The translations under genes were made by a program, and so were the position numbers. Below the pieces are notes generated by a model. It was not told the origin of the DNA, made no database searches, and saw only the letters and a list, made by a program, of their open reading frames with translations. A DNA stretch of 64,000 nucleotides from positions 33,365 through 97,364 of the forward strand of contig NZ_BMYF01000021.1 of NCBI RefSeq assembly GCF_014652135.1. The letters are read 5' to 3'. Every line of letters begins with the position of its first letter. The first letter of the stretch is position 1. Shown piece by piece: positions 44,879-54,079 of this stretch. The DNA is from Mongoliitalea lutea. GTDB taxonomy: Bacteria; Bacteroidota; Bacteroidia; Cytophagales; Cyclobacteriaceae.

Positions 44879-45586
44879 TCATCCTATCAAGTTCCCTTCT
44901 TCATCCCATTGGGCGACCGTGCCGCGTTCTTCGGGTTTGAGGTAGAGGTCTTTGTATTTTTCCGGATATTCAAATCCATGTTTTTTCAGGACTTCATCAG
45001 GTACACCATCCCAAACATTCGGAGTGTTTCCCTTGTAGCCCATGTACTGAAATCCCTTTTCGGTAGTGAAATATCCCGTACAGGTGAGGTTTCTTAAGAT
45101 GTTAAAGAAATTTACAGCTCCGGCTAATTCAGCTGGCGCCTTGTCAGGCCAAGCTATCAGGTCAATGACTTCCATGCGCTCGGATTCGGAAAGTGCTAGA
45201 AATTTCTTTCCATAGGTATCATCGCTGTAATTGTCCAGCCACATCAGTCCACCTCGCATGGGCGTTTGGAAAGGTGGATAGTCTTTCATCATAAACTCGA
45301 TGAAATCGGGAACATCTACATCGGTAGCACTGACCCCATTTTCCCCAGCAGGCATGATGATGTCCACCAATACATTCAGTTTTTTCCGTTCTTCATCTGT
45401 GAAAAATACCTCTGAAAGTAAACGTTGGTCATAGGCAATTTCTTCTGCTGTTCGGGCACCGGGAGTTCCTCCGGCAATGCGTGGACTGTAATCTTCGACT
45501 TTATCTTTTGGATCACAATTGGTGAGTAAAAGTCCCGAAGCTAATGTCCCGGTAAATAGGAGTTTTAGGTTTTCTCTTCTGTTCAT
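44879..45586 (-). CDS. Gluconate 2-dehydrogenase subunit 3-family protein
   Basis: Small subunit partner of a GMC flavo-dehydrogenase. It is 235 residues; the N-terminus has both a twin-arginine-like NRRENLKLLFTGT and a lipobox LLLTNC, so it is probably exported by Tat and lipid-anchored. The body carries the family's ADVDVPDFIEFMMKDYPPFQ and later FFNILRNLTCTGYFTTEKG blocks. It lies 11 bases after the GMC gene and is expected to carry the flavoprotein out of the cytoplasm and anchor it. The substrate is unknown. Confidence 0.88.
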   Translation of the reverse strand: MNRRENLKLLFTGTLASGLLLTNCDPKDKVEDYSPRIAGGTPGARTAEEIAYDQRLLSEVFFTDEERKKLNVLVDIIMPAGENGVSATDVDVPDFIEFMMKDYPPFQTPMRGGLMWLDNYSDDTYGKKFLALSESERMEVIDLIAWPDKAPAELAGAVNFFNILRNLTCTGYFTTEKGFQYMGYKGNTPNVWDGVPDEVLKKHGFEYPEKYKDLYLKPEERGTVAQWDEEGNLIG

Positions 45587-45597
45587 GTCTCCTACGA

Positions 45598-47340
45598 TTA
45601 GATGTTTTTCTTTTTAAATTCTTCTACAATGTAATCACATGTTCTCCAAGCTAGTGCCATGATGGTCCATGTTGGATTTTTGTCAGCCTGCGAGACAAAT
45701 GGTCCGGCATCCACTACGAAGAGGTTATCGCAGTCGTGGGCTTGACAGTTGCTGTTCAATACGGAAGTGTTGGGGTCTTTACCCATGCGTGTAGTACCTA
45801 CTTCGTGAATGATGCGCCCAGGCGTGGCAAGACCATAGAGGGTGTCTGCACCGGGTTTGGTTCCCATCAAGATGGCGCCTGCTTCGGTGAGGATTTCTTC
45901 AAAGGTATCCTGCATGTGTTTGGCCTGCTTGATCTCTTGGTCGGTCCATTTGTAGTGAAATTTGAGTACAGGGATACCGTACTTATCGACTACCTTATTA
46001 TCAATTTCGCAATAGTTGCTGTATTGAGGGATACTTTCCCCTCTTCCGGACATCCCAAGGGTAGTGCCATACAGGCGTCGGATATCTTTTTTCAATCCCT
46101 CTCCATAGCCACCATTAGGGCTTGGGTTTCCAAATTCATCTTTGAGGTACTTACGCATGGTATCCATGGCAAATCCTGTTCCGTACGAAGGCATGGCCAT
46201 CCCCCCCCAGTATTCAATATGATATCCTCGAGCGAAGTCTAATTTTTTGTTGTCCAACCACCATGGAGTATAGACGTGCATGCCACCTACACCGTCCTCA
46301 TTGTAGCGCTCTCTATCCACAAGATCGGGTAAAATTCCCATCCTATCAGCACCTGTGGAGTCATGAACATACCTGCCAACCATTCCGCTGCTATTTCCTA
46401 CACCATTGGGATGGGATTTGGATTTGGAATTCATCATGATTCTGGCAGTCTCGCATGCGGAAGCACCCAGAACGACAGCTCGAGCACGCAACTTGTACTC
46501 CTGCATATCTACTTTATTGATATAAGATACCCCAGTAGCCTTACCACTATCATCCGTAGTTACAGCACGCACCATAGCAAAGGTGTATAAATCGACTTTA
46601 CCTTTTTCCATAGCGGGTTTGAGCAAGACCGAACCGGAAGAGAAATCAGCATAGGCCTGACAGGCACGGTTGCACTGATTACAGAAAAAACATACCCCAC
46701 GCTCATTGTTGATAGGTCTTGTCAACATCGACAAGCGAGAAGGAATCATGGGTACATTGGCTTTCTTTGCCCCTTTCATGGCATAAAGCTCATGTAGTCT
46801 TGGTTTTAGTGGAGGAAGGAAAAATCCATCGGGTTCATTGTAGATCCCTTCTTTGGAACCAAAAACGCCAATCAATTTATCAACTTTATCGTAGTAGGGT
46901 TTTAGGTCATCGTAACCGATGGGCCAATCATCTCCTAAGCCATCGATACTTTTGCGTTTGAAATCGTTTGGTCCAAATCGGAGAGAAATCCTACCCCAGT
47001 GATTGGTACGTCCACCGACCATACGTGAGCGAAACCAGTCGAATTGCGTGCCAGGGGCCTTCGTGTACGGCTCCCCCTCGATATCCCAACCGCCAATGGC
47101 TTGGTCAAAATCCCCAAAAGGCCTGACTCTCGTGCCAGAACCTCTACGAGGAGATTCCCAGGGTGGTCTTAGCTGAGTTCTATCTTCTTCTTTGGCAGGA
47201 TCAAAATCCTGACCTGCTTCCAGTACGGCAACTGATAGCCCAGCTTCCGAGAGAATTTTAGAGGCCATACCTCCTCCAGCGCCGGAACCCACGATGATTA
47301 CATCATACGCTTCACCGGATGATTTGATTTCAAAACTCAT
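45598..47340 (-). CDS. GMC-family oxidoreductase (gluconate/sugar dehydrogenase large subunit type)
   Basis: A 580-residue FAD enzyme oxidising a sugar or polyol alcohol. The N-terminal FAD fold is VIIVGSGAGGGMASKILSEA; a cysteine-rich CFFCNQCNRACQAY and the C-terminal HEVGTTRMG and NPTWTIMALAWR blocks fit the gluconate-2-dehydrogenase-like branch. It has no signal of its own and probably travels with the Tat-type small subunit encoded 11 bases downstream. A run of eight C (G on the coding strand) at 46201-46208 lies in the frame. Confidence 0.9.
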   Translation of the reverse strand: MSFEIKSSGEAYDVIIVGSGAGGGMASKILSEAGLSVAVLEAGQDFDPAKEEDRTQLRPPWESPRRGSGTRVRPFGDFDQAIGGWDIEGEPYTKAPGTQFDWFRSRMVGGRTNHWGRISLRFGPNDFKRKSIDGLGDDWPIGYDDLKPYYDKVDKLIGVFGSKEGIYNEPDGFFLPPLKPRLHELYAMKGAKKANVPMIPSRLSMLTRPINNERGVCFFCNQCNRACQAYADFSSGSVLLKPAMEKGKVDLYTFAMVRAVTTDDSGKATGVSYINKVDMQEYKLRARAVVLGASACETARIMMNSKSKSHPNGVGNSSGMVGRYVHDSTGADRMGILPDLVDRERYNEDGVGGMHVYTPWWLDNKKLDFARGYHIEYWGGMAMPSYGTGFAMDTMRKYLKDEFGNPSPNGGYGEGLKKDIRRLYGTTLGMSGRGESIPQYSNYCEIDNKVVDKYGIPVLKFHYKWTDQEIKQAKHMQDTFEEILTEAGAILMGTKPGADTLYGLATPGRIIHEVGTTRMGKDPNTSVLNSNCQAHDCDNLFVVDAGPFVSQADKNPTWTIMALAWRTCDYIVEEFKKKNI

Positions 47341-47498
47341 GTTTTATAAAATTTTTATAATTCTTTCGTAAGTTGTGTAAAAAAATATTTAAATCAAAAG
47401 CAATTTATCTGAATTATTTTGGAGAAGTGTAGACTTTTTTATGGATTCTTGGTAGAAGCGTTGGGTTCTTTTTTAAATTCTGGATATTTTAACAAAAA

Positions 47499-47522
47499 AA
47501 AGGATGCTTATAGCAATCCTTT
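47499..47522 (-). terminator. Terminator overlapping the last codons of the arylesterase gene
   Basis: On the gene strand the stem AAAGGATtGCT pairs with AGCATCCTTT and runs into a T-tract. The stop codon (47510-47508) lies in the loop, so the terminator is built into the coding end. Confidence 0.7.
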
Positions 47523-48182
47523 CAAATGAGTCCAAACCGTGGCAGCTACAATTTTTTGACCTTCTGCGGTGGGGTGAATGCCGTCGGGAAGATTTAAATC
47601 AGGGTCTCCAGCGACTCCTTCCAAAAGGAAGGGAATCAGGTAGACTTGTTCTTCTTGCGCCACCTCTGGATAAATTTCAGCAAATCGCGCCGTGTATTCA
47701 GGCCCCATGTTTGGCGGGATCTGCATGCCGGCTAAGATTAAGACAGTTTCAGGATACTTGGAGCGTACTTTTGTCAGAATGGATTTTAAATTGCTTTTGG
47801 TTTCGGCTAAGTCAATCCCTCGTAAACCATCATTGGCCCCTAGTTCCAAAACAAAGACAGCGGGTTCCTCTTCCAAAAACCAATCCAAGCGACTGAGACC
47901 GCTGGCACTCGTGTCACCACTCAAACCTGCATTGACTACTTTGTATTCCAAGCCATCTTGCTCGAGCTTTCCTCCAATCAGATAGGGGAACGTTTCATCC
48001 TCATCCAAGCCGTATCCGGCTGTCAGGCTGTTGCCGAAGAAGAGGATGATAGGTTTTTCTGAGGAATCCGAGATACTATTTTCAATTATTCCAGTCGATT
48101 TTTCTGAGGATGTTTCACTCCCTGCACAGGCGTTAAAAAGGAGTAATATTCCACCAAGCAGGTATATCAAGTTGTTTTTCAT
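47508..48182 (-). CDS. Arylesterase / lysophospholipase, SGNH (TesA-like) lipoprotein
   Basis: A 224-residue SGNH hydrolase with a lipoprotein signal (LLGGILLLFNAC). Block I FFGNSLTAGYGL holds the nucleophile Ser, block III LELGANDGLRGID the oxyanion Asn, and block V DGIHPTAEGQ the Asp-His pair. It is divergent from an ABC transporter of the YbbA/YbbP type, the same neighbourhood as tesA in Proteobacteria, which supports the TesA-like label. It acts on thioesters, aryl esters or lysophospholipids in the periplasm. Confidence 0.92.
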   Translation of the reverse strand: MKNNLIYLLGGILLLFNACAGSETSSEKSTGIIENSISDSSEKPIILFFGNSLTAGYGLDEDETFPYLIGGKLEQDGLEYKVVNAGLSGDTSASGLSRLDWFLEEEPAVFVLELGANDGLRGIDLAETKSNLKSILTKVRSKYPETVLILAGMQIPPNMGPEYTARFAEIYPEVAQEEQVYLIPFLLEGVAGDPDLNLPDGIHPTAEGQKIVAATVWTHLKGLL

Positions 48183-48299
48183 TATATTCTTTTTGAATTC
48201 AATCGAAATTTAAAGTTTTTTGTTTGCTCTGTCTAAGGATTATTTCCAATCATTTAAACCTTTTTACCGTTGGTATATGTTATTTTCATGAAAAATTTT

Positions 48300-48304
48300 A
48301 GGAG
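48300..48304 (+). promoter_or_regulatory. Shine-Dalgarno (AGGAG) of the ABC ATPase gene
   Basis: AGGAG with a five-base spacer to the ATG at 48310. Confidence 0.6.
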
Positions 48305-48309
48305 CAAGC

Positions 48310-48987
48310 ATGAGCATTCTTAGTGTACGTAATGTAAGTAAAACCTATCAAAGTGGCAGCAAGCCTTTGACAGTTTTAGATGATATTAACTTTGATATTC
48401 AACCAGGGGAGCGTTTGGCCATAGTAGGTCCCTCTGGCAGTGGGAAAACCACCTTACTTGGCTTATGTGCTGGCCTAGATTCTGCAAGTGCTGGTTCTGT
48501 GGTTCTGCATGGAAAGGCCATGGAGCAGCTTAATGAAGATCAGCGTGCTTCTGTCCGCAATCAGTCCGTTGGCTTTATTTTTCAAAATTTCCAATTGCTG
48601 CCTACGCTGACCGCTTTGGAAAATGTGATGGTTCCTTTGGAATTGAAAAAGAGGAAGGATGCCCGTGTAAAAGCCATGGAACTGCTCAAACAAGTGGGAC
48701 TGGCTGATCGTGCTACGCATTACCCTACCCAATTATCCGGAGGCGAGCAGCAGCGGGTTTCCATCGCACGTGCCTTTGCCAATGAACCAGCGATTTTATT
48801 TGCAGACGAACCTACTGGTAATTTGGATACAGAAACGGGAGAACTGATTGAGCAATTGATTTTTGATCTGAACCGGGAAAAGGGAACCACGCTGGTTTTG
48901 GTGACGCACGATGTGGAGCTTGCCCAAAAAACCGACCGCATCATTTCTATCAAAGGGGGCAAAATCCAGGAGGACCGATATGTTTGA
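48310..48987 (+). CDS. ABC transporter ATP-binding protein (YbbA-like)
   Basis: A 225-residue ATPase of the LolD/MacB/YbbA branch. Walker A GPSGSGKTTL, signature LSGGEQQRVSIARA, and Walker B AILFADEPTGNLD are intact. It pairs with the large FtsX-type permease whose start lies inside its last codons. With tesA divergent, this reproduces the tesA-ybbA-ybbP neighbourhood. These exporters handle lipoproteins, lipids or peptides; the cargo is unknown. Confidence 0.94.
   Translation: MSILSVRNVSKTYQSGSKPLTVLDDINFDIQPGERLAIVGPSGSGKTTLLGLCAGLDSASAGSVVLHGKAMEQLNEDQRASVRNQSVGFIFQNFQLLPTLTALENVMVPLELKKRKDARVKAMELLKQVGLADRATHYPTQLSGGEQQRVSIARAFANEPAILFADEPTGNLDTETGELIEQLIFDLNREKGTTLVLVTHDVELAQKTDRIISIKGGKIQEDRYV
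48968..48973 (+). promoter_or_regulatory. Strong Shine-Dalgarno (AGGAGG) of the permease inside the ATPase gene
   Basis: AGGAGG with a six-base spacer to the ATG at 48980. It decides the permease start against the in-frame ATG at 48911. Confidence 0.75.
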
Positions 48988-51505
48988 TTTCCGTTGGGTA
49001 CTGACCATGGCTCTACGGGAATTTCGGAAGAATTTCTCGAGGCTCTTATTATTTGTAGCGTCCATGATCGTAGGCATTGCTGCGTTGGTCGGCATTCATT
49101 CCTTTGGCGAAAACCTGAAGAAGGACATAGAAAATCAATCCAAGGAATTGGTTGGGGCGGATTTGGTGCTTAACAATAACAAACCTTTGGGTAAGCAGCC
49201 CACAGACTCACTGGCATTGGCTCAGTCCAATGAAATCAACTTTGCAAGCATGGTTGCTTTTCCTGCTACAGGTGAAAGCCGTTTGACTCAAGTACGCCTG
49301 TTGGAAGGAGATTTCCCTTTTTATGGGACCCTAGAAACTGTGCCAGTGGAAGCAGAGCGCACCTTCCGTCAAGGTGGACGCAAAGCTTTGGTAGAAAAGT
49401 TGCTGATGGCCCAGTTCAATGCTACTGTTGGAGATTCCATCAAAGTAGGGGAATTGACCTTTGTTATCGAGGGTGAATTGCAAAAAGTACCCGGCCAAAC
49501 AGGCATCACGGCGACCGTTGCACCAGCGGTATATATACCCATGGAGTATGGCGAAGCCACGGGTTTGATTCAATACGGAAGTCGTCTGCGCTATCAGCGT
49601 TATTATTTGTTTGAGGAAGGGTATGATGTGGAGGCTTTGACCCAAACGTATGAAGAGGTATGGGAAGAGGATAGGGTTGATGCAGATACAGTAGAAGACC
49701 GCCGAAGACAAACGGGTCGCTCCTTTCAGAATCTTTCCAATTTCTTGAGTTTGGTAGCCTTTATTGCCCTGCTTTTGGGTAGTGTGGGTGTTGCCAGTGC
49801 GGTGAATGTTTTTGTTAAGGAAAAATTAGCTTCCGTAGCTGTTTTACGTTGTTTGGGTGTGAGTTCAGCCACTGCCATGTGGATTTACTTGGTGCAAATC
49901 ATGCTGATGGGCTTATTTGGATCTGTGATGGGAGCTTTGATTGGTTCGGGTTTACAGGTCTTGCTGCCTACCGTCTTTGCCGATTTTCTACCCGTGGATG
50001 TGAGTATGAGTATTTCGTGGACTTCTATAGGTTTTGGCTTGGTTACGGGTATGTTGGTGTCGGTGCTCTTTGCCCTATTGCCGCTGCTCAAAATCAGGAG
50101 GGTTTCGCCCATGGCCACGCTGCGTCCGGAAGCCTCAGAAACAGGTTTTGGGAAAGACCCGCTGCGTTGGTTGGTGATTCTGGGGATTTTCGCATTTGTC
50201 TTTGGATTTAGTTTTCTCTTGTTGAAGGATTGGAAGGCAGCCTTAGGATTTACGGGATTTGTAGTGGTCGCTTTCTTGGCCTTATTTGCGGTAGCTTTGG
50301 GGATGATGTGGGCCATTCGTCGCTTTCTACCGATTAGCCTCCGCTACACCGTCCGTCAATCCTTGGCGAATTTGTATAGACCCAACAATCAAACGGTTTC
50401 ATTGATTGCGACGATTGGCTTGGGCACAGCCATGATCAGTACCTTATTTTTTGTTCAAAATCAACTCTTGGACGAAGCTCGCTTTGCGGATAAAGAAGAT
50501 CAGCCCAATATGTTGCTTTTTGATATTCAGAATCATCAGGTCGAGGAGGTAGCAGGGAGGTTAGTAGCCCGGGATTTACCCATTTTGCAGCGGGTTCCAA
50601 TTGTCACGATGGGTTTGGAGTCCATCAATGGCTTGACCAAAAAAGGGAACGATACCTTGCCAGATGAGGATCGACGTTCTAGAAGTTTGTATAACCGGGA
50701 GTTTCGGGTGACTTATCGGGACACCTTGATCAATTCCGAGCGCTTGACTAAAGGGCAATTGCGTCCCTTTGAAAATCCTGGGGATACGGTATTTGTGTCA
50801 TTGGATGAGAGTTATGCCATGCGAACGGGTATCAAATTGGGTGATCGCTTGGTGTTTAATGTACAGGGGCGGCCATTGATGACCTATGTGGGGAGTTTTC
50901 GGGAGGTAAAGTTCAATCAGGTATCGACCAATTTTTTGGTGTTGTTCCCTGAGAAGGTATTAGAGAATGCACCCAAATTCCACGTCTTGATTACCAAGAC
51001 CAAAAATGATCGGCAGTCCGCAGATGTGCAGTCAGAGATTGTGCGGGAATTTCCGAATATATCGGTGGTCAACCTGGGAGCGATTGTGGAGACTTTGGAG
51101 GAGATTTTGGGTAAAATTAGTTTCGTGATTCAGTTTATGGCTTTTTTCTCTATTCTGACGGGTATTTTGGTACTGATCAGTTCTTTGATTATCAGTAAGT
51201 ATCAGCGAATGCGGGAGAGTATTCTGTTACGAACCTTGGGGGCGAGTAGCGGTACAGTGTCGGCTATCAATACCTTGGAGTATTTCTTCTTGGGTTCTTT
51301 GGCTTCGTTGAGTGGGATTTTATTGTCTTTCTTAGCGACCTTTTTATTGAGTAACTATGTGTTTCAGTTGCCATTCCGTGCGGCGTTCACGGAGGCTTTT
51401 GTGTTGTATGCGGTGATTACCTTCTTGGTGGTCCTCCTAGGCTGGCTCAACGGTTCCAAAATCATCCAAAAACCACCGATGGAAATCCTCCGAGGCAATG
51501 GGTAG
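48980..51505 (+). CDS. ABC transporter permease, FtsX family (YbbP-like)
   Basis: An 841-residue permease. One N-terminal helix is followed by a MacB-like periplasmic domain, a first FtsX block (FLSLVAFIALLLGSVGVASA, VLRCLGVSSATAMWIYLVQI), a middle group of helices (WLVILGIFAFVFGFSFLLL), and a second FtsX block near the C-terminus (SSLIISKYQRMRESILLRTL). This duplicated layout is the YbbP form. The start at 48980 is supported by AGGAGG six bases before it and an 8-base overlap with the ATPase. A 251-bp repeat array begins directly after the stop. Confidence 0.92.
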   Translation: MFDFRWVLTMALREFRKNFSRLLLFVASMIVGIAALVGIHSFGENLKKDIENQSKELVGADLVLNNNKPLGKQPTDSLALAQSNEINFASMVAFPATGESRLTQVRLLEGDFPFYGTLETVPVEAERTFRQGGRKALVEKLLMAQFNATVGDSIKVGELTFVIEGELQKVPGQTGITATVAPAVYIPMEYGEATGLIQYGSRLRYQRYYLFEEGYDVEALTQTYEEVWEEDRVDADTVEDRRRQTGRSFQNLSNFLSLVAFIALLLGSVGVASAVNVFVKEKLASVAVLRCLGVSSATAMWIYLVQIMLMGLFGSVMGALIGSGLQVLLPTVFADFLPVDVSMSISWTSIGFGLVTGMLVSVLFALLPLLKIRRVSPMATLRPEASETGFGKDPLRWLVILGIFAFVFGFSFLLLKDWKAALGFTGFVVVAFLALFAVALGMMWAIRRFLPISLRYTVRQSLANLYRPNNQTVSLIATIGLGTAMISTLFFVQNQLLDEARFADKEDQPNMLLFDIQNHQVEEVAGRLVARDLPILQRVPIVTMGLESINGLTKKGNDTLPDEDRRSRSLYNREFRVTYRDTLINSERLTKGQLRPFENPGDTVFVSLDESYAMRTGIKLGDRLVFNVQGRPLMTYVGSFREVKFNQVSTNFLVLFPEKVLENAPKFHVLITKTKNDRQSADVQSEIVREFPNISVVNLGAIVETLEEILGKISFVIQFMAFFSILTGILVLISSLIISKYQRMRESILLRTLGASSGTVSAINTLEYFFLGSLASLSGILLSFLATFLLSNYVFQLPFRAAFTEAFVLYAVITFLVVLLGWLNGSKIIQKPPMEILRGNG

Positions 51506-51510
51506 GGGCT

Positions 51511-52055
51511 GTCCACAGATTACACGGATTATCACAGATGTTTTTTGTAGGGGATTTATGAGGGATAGTTGAGACCATTGGTTGGCTGGCATAAGCTACT
51601 TAGGCTGTCCGCAGATTACACGGATTTTTTTGAACGTTTTTTTTTGATGGAAACATAAGAACCTTGGCAGGAAAGAAACATTCTCTTAGTTAATTTAGGA
51701 TGGGGATATTTTTTCTGTGTAATCTGAGCAATCTGTGGACTAAAGATAAGAGGATTGGGTTGTCCACAGATTACACGGATTGTCACAGATATTTTTTGTA
51801 GGGGATTTATGAGGGATAGTTAAGACCATTGGTTGGCTGGCATAAGCTACTTAGGCTGTCCACAGATTACACGGATTTTTTTGAACGTTTTTTTTTGATG
51901 GAAACATAAGAACCTTGGCAGGAAAGAAACAATCTCTTAGTTAATTAAGGATGGGGATATTTTTTCTGTGTAATCTGGGCAATCTGTGGACTAAAGATAA
52001 GGGGATTGGGTTGTCCATAGATTACATGGATTGTCACAGATGTTTTTTGTATAAT
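51511..52055 (+). repeat. 251-bp tandem repeat array (two full copies plus ~43 bp)
   Basis: The landmark GTCCACAGATTACACGGATT starts at 51511 and 51762, and a variant (GTCCATAGATTACATGGATT) at 52013: a period of exactly 251 bp each time. Each unit opens with GTCCACAGATT and closes its repeat-bearing part with AATCTGTGGAC, so it has inverted ends of at least 11 bp. Inside are two further GTCC(A/G)CAGATTACACGGATT blocks. There is no open frame conserved between copies. Confidence 0.85.
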
Positions 52056-52170
52056 ATGTGAGCTGAATTTTTACGAATTTTATGTTTCTAGAAATTAGTC
52101 GTTTAAGTTGTAAGTAGAGTTAGGAGTTTTTGAGATGTTTACCTTATTTGGGAGGAAAAAAACATCCATT

Positions 52171-52542
52171 ATGAGTTTTATTTACAAATCTGAAACTTAC
52201 AGGATTATTGGAGCTGCTATGGAAGTCCATCAAGCTTTGGGAAATGGGTTTTTAGAGAAAGTTTATCATGAGGCTTTTAAGATTGAGCTGGATAGAAAAG
52301 GTATTAAGTTTTTCCCTGAACATAAATTACCTGTAGAGTATAAAGGTGTTCTGTTGCCAACTCACTACTATGCCGATTTTTTATGTTTTGATAAGATTAT
52401 TGTTGAAGTAAAAGCATTGTCAGAGTTGAGTTCAGAACATTATTCCCAAGTTTTGAATTATTTGAAAGCTAGTAAATTGAAGGTGGGGTTATTGATTAAT
52501 TTTGGTTCAGAGTCACTAGAGTATAAGAGGATAGTCCGATAA
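52171..52542 (+). CDS. GxxExxY protein (PD-(D/E)xK nuclease-like)
   Basis: A 123-residue protein of the GxxExxY family: the name motif is GFLEKVY (26-32), followed by YADFLCFDKIIVEVKAL, where Asp69 and the ExK at 79-81 match a PD-(D/E)xK nuclease core, and LINFGSESLEYKRIV at the end. The function is not established. ATG 52171 is preferred over 52135 because the family's N-terminus begins near YKSETYRIIGAAMEVHQALG. It lies between the 251-bp repeat array and a fourth, degenerate copy of the same repeat, so it seems to be part of or inserted in that repeat locus. Confidence 0.88.
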   Translation: MSFIYKSETYRIIGAAMEVHQALGNGFLEKVYHEAFKIELDRKGIKFFPEHKLPVEYKGVLLPTHYYADFLCFDKIIVEVKALSELSSEHYSQVLNYLKASKLKVGLLINFGSESLEYKRIVR

Positions 52543-52596
52543 AAAAAGGTAAGATTTCATAATTCGTCAAAACAAAAAGGAATGGTTCTGTTTGTC

Positions 52597-52735
52597 CACA
52601 GTTTATCGCAGATGTTTTTTGTAGGGTGTTTTTTTGAGGAATAAATAAGATCATTGGTAGGATAGAATTAAGTTCTTAGGCTTTTTTGAATGGTGAGATT
52701 CTTATTCTGTGTAATCTGAGTAATCTGTGGACCAA
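52597..52735 (+). repeat. Degenerate copy of the 251-bp repeat
   Basis: Shares GTCCACAGTTTATCGCAGAT, then GTTTTTTGTAGGG, ATCATTGGTAGG and the closing TAATCTGAGTAATCTGTGGA with the array at 51.5 kb. It ends two bases before the stop of the minus-strand lipoprotein gene. Confidence 0.75.
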
Positions 52736-52736
52736 C

Positions 52737-53150
52737 CTAATCAAAGTCGTAGGTATAGGTGGACCGTAGGATTTCTAGTTGGACAGTGGAGTTGGTGGAT
52801 TGAATGATTTTCCATTCTTCTTGGATGGTGCCGCCCCAGAAACGCATGTTTACTCGGATAATATCCCCACCTCTAGTCCATGTTCCAGGAAAATCTGCTG
52901 TGATGACGGGAGGAGTTCCACAGAATCCATTGATGCTCCTATTGACCATACGACCGTTTGGTTGAAAAATATATCCGAAAGTGTTTTCCGGTAGCGATGA
53001 TCTTGAACTTAATGTTTTACCATCCTCTTGCTGGCTTTGAACTTCCCACACACCTATAGGGAATGCCCCGAGGTCTGGGATTTCAATCCCATTTTCCATG
53101 CATCCACTCAAGATCATTAAAAAAGCGAGTGACAGTATCCATTTTTTCAT
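52737..53150 (-). CDS. Small lipoprotein, lipocalin-like
   Basis: A 137-residue lipoprotein: LSLAFLMILSGC ends in a lipobox at about residue 17. The mature part (FPIGVWEVQSQQEDGKTLSS, NTFGYIFQPNGRM, EEWKIIQSTNSTVQLEIL) has the GxWxl opening and strand pattern of Bacteroidota lipocalin-like proteins. No function is known. It is downstream of two more small lipoprotein genes on the same strand. Its stop lies two bases from a repeat copy. Confidence 0.65.
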   Translation of the reverse strand: MKKWILSLAFLMILSGCMENGIEIPDLGAFPIGVWEVQSQQEDGKTLSSRSSLPENTFGYIFQPNGRMVNRSINGFCGTPPVITADFPGTWTRGGDIIRVNMRFWGGTIQEEWKIIQSTNSTVQLEILRSTYTYDFD

Positions 53151-53247
53151 AGCTGTTGGGGGTTTTTAATAGAGACGGAGACAAATCATCTAGTGTCTCA
53201 ATTCAATAAATAAAATTCCTGATAACTCTTCTTTTCCCAACTAGTAA

Positions 53248-53556
53248 TTATGGATTGATTATGTTTACTTGTACAGATTGAGTTCCTTGCGGTGGCTTTT
53301 GTACGATGAATGTATTGCTCTTGGCTGGTAGAAAATTTCCATCCTGTTTATGGTAAGGAATGGTGTCTGACAAGAGCAGTCTTTTGTCTTTGTCTAAATA
53401 ATCAATGATAAATGTCATTGTTGCATAATCGATCTCAGAATTGTTCGTAACCGAAATACGTACGAGATCATTTTTCATCTCTTCTACCTTGACCTCTATA
53501 CCATTACTGGTGCATGCAATAGCAGCCAATAGTAGGATTAACCATATTTTTTTCAT
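53248..53556 (-). CDS. Small lipoprotein of unknown function
   Basis: A 102-residue lipoprotein (LILLLAAIAC lipobox, Cys at about 15). The mature part reads as one small beta-sandwich (VKVEEMKNDLVRISVTNNSE, ATMTFIIDYLDKDKRLLLSD), similar to FxLYD-type domains that follow secreted lipoproteins, but I cannot assign a family. It is the middle gene of three minus-strand lipoprotein genes. Confidence 0.6.
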   Translation of the reverse strand: MKKIWLILLLAAIACTSNGIEVKVEEMKNDLVRISVTNNSEIDYATMTFIIDYLDKDKRLLLSDTIPYHKQDGNFLPAKSNTFIVQKPPQGTQSVQVNIINP

Positions 53557-53599
53557 CGGTTGATTGAAGATTAGAATTGAACAAAGATCTTACTATAAA

Positions 53600-54079
53600 T
53601 TAACGTTTAGCTCTCGTGTAGACCTCATCACTAGCCATTTCATCATCTGCAAGGATTGTCAAGGTACTTCTATCAGCAGACAGCATAAATCGACGATTGG
53701 TGATGGCGCCAGGCGTATAATTTCTTTGAACCATCTCCTCTCTTGGAACAAAAAAGGAGCTTGGAATACCTATAGGTGCATCAAGCATTTCTTCTACTCT
53801 GAAACTAATCTGATCTTGAGTGGTGCGGAATGTGCCATTCCAAATGAGTTGATATCCAAAGTTGGTGCGCTCCCCTGGATTTCGGAAAGCCCATGCCCAT
53901 GAATAGGTGCCATCCCCGTTAAAAGTGTAAGCAGTTATGGAATTGGTGTTCAGGGGTTCATTAAAATGGACAATTTCCCAAGTTCCAACTAATTGAGGAT
54001 TGAATGCTGGTTCTTTTTCAGCACATGCAACTAAAAAAACAAAACCAAGAAGCGTTAAAATCAATTTCATATGTTTCAT
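53600..54079 (-). CDS. Small lipoprotein, lipocalin-like
   Basis: A 159-residue lipoprotein (LLGFVFLVAC lipobox). The mature part begins PQLVGTWEIVHFNEPLN and continues FNGDGTYSWAWAFRNPGER and DRSTLTILADDE, the lipocalin-like pattern also seen in the gene at 52737, so the two may be distant paralogues. ATG at 54079 or three codons later. First of three lipoprotein genes. Confidence 0.65.
   Translation of the reverse strand: MKHMKLILTLLGFVFLVACAEKEPAFNPQLVGTWEIVHFNEPLNTNSITAYTFNGDGTYSWAWAFRNPGERTNFGYQLIWNGTFRTTQDQISFRVEEMLDAPIGIPSSFFVPREEMVQRNYTPGAITNRRFMLSADRSTLTILADDEMASDEVYTRAKR

Noticed and set aside
48911..48979. Longer start for the ABC permease
   Set aside because: It lies inside the ATPase gene and lacks a membrane-protein beginning. 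AGGAGG sits six bases before the ATG at 48980.
51511..52055. Regular tandem repeats considered as a CRISPR array
   Set aside because: The unit is 251 bp and copies are alike along their whole length, with no short repeat/unique spacer alternation and no cas genes.
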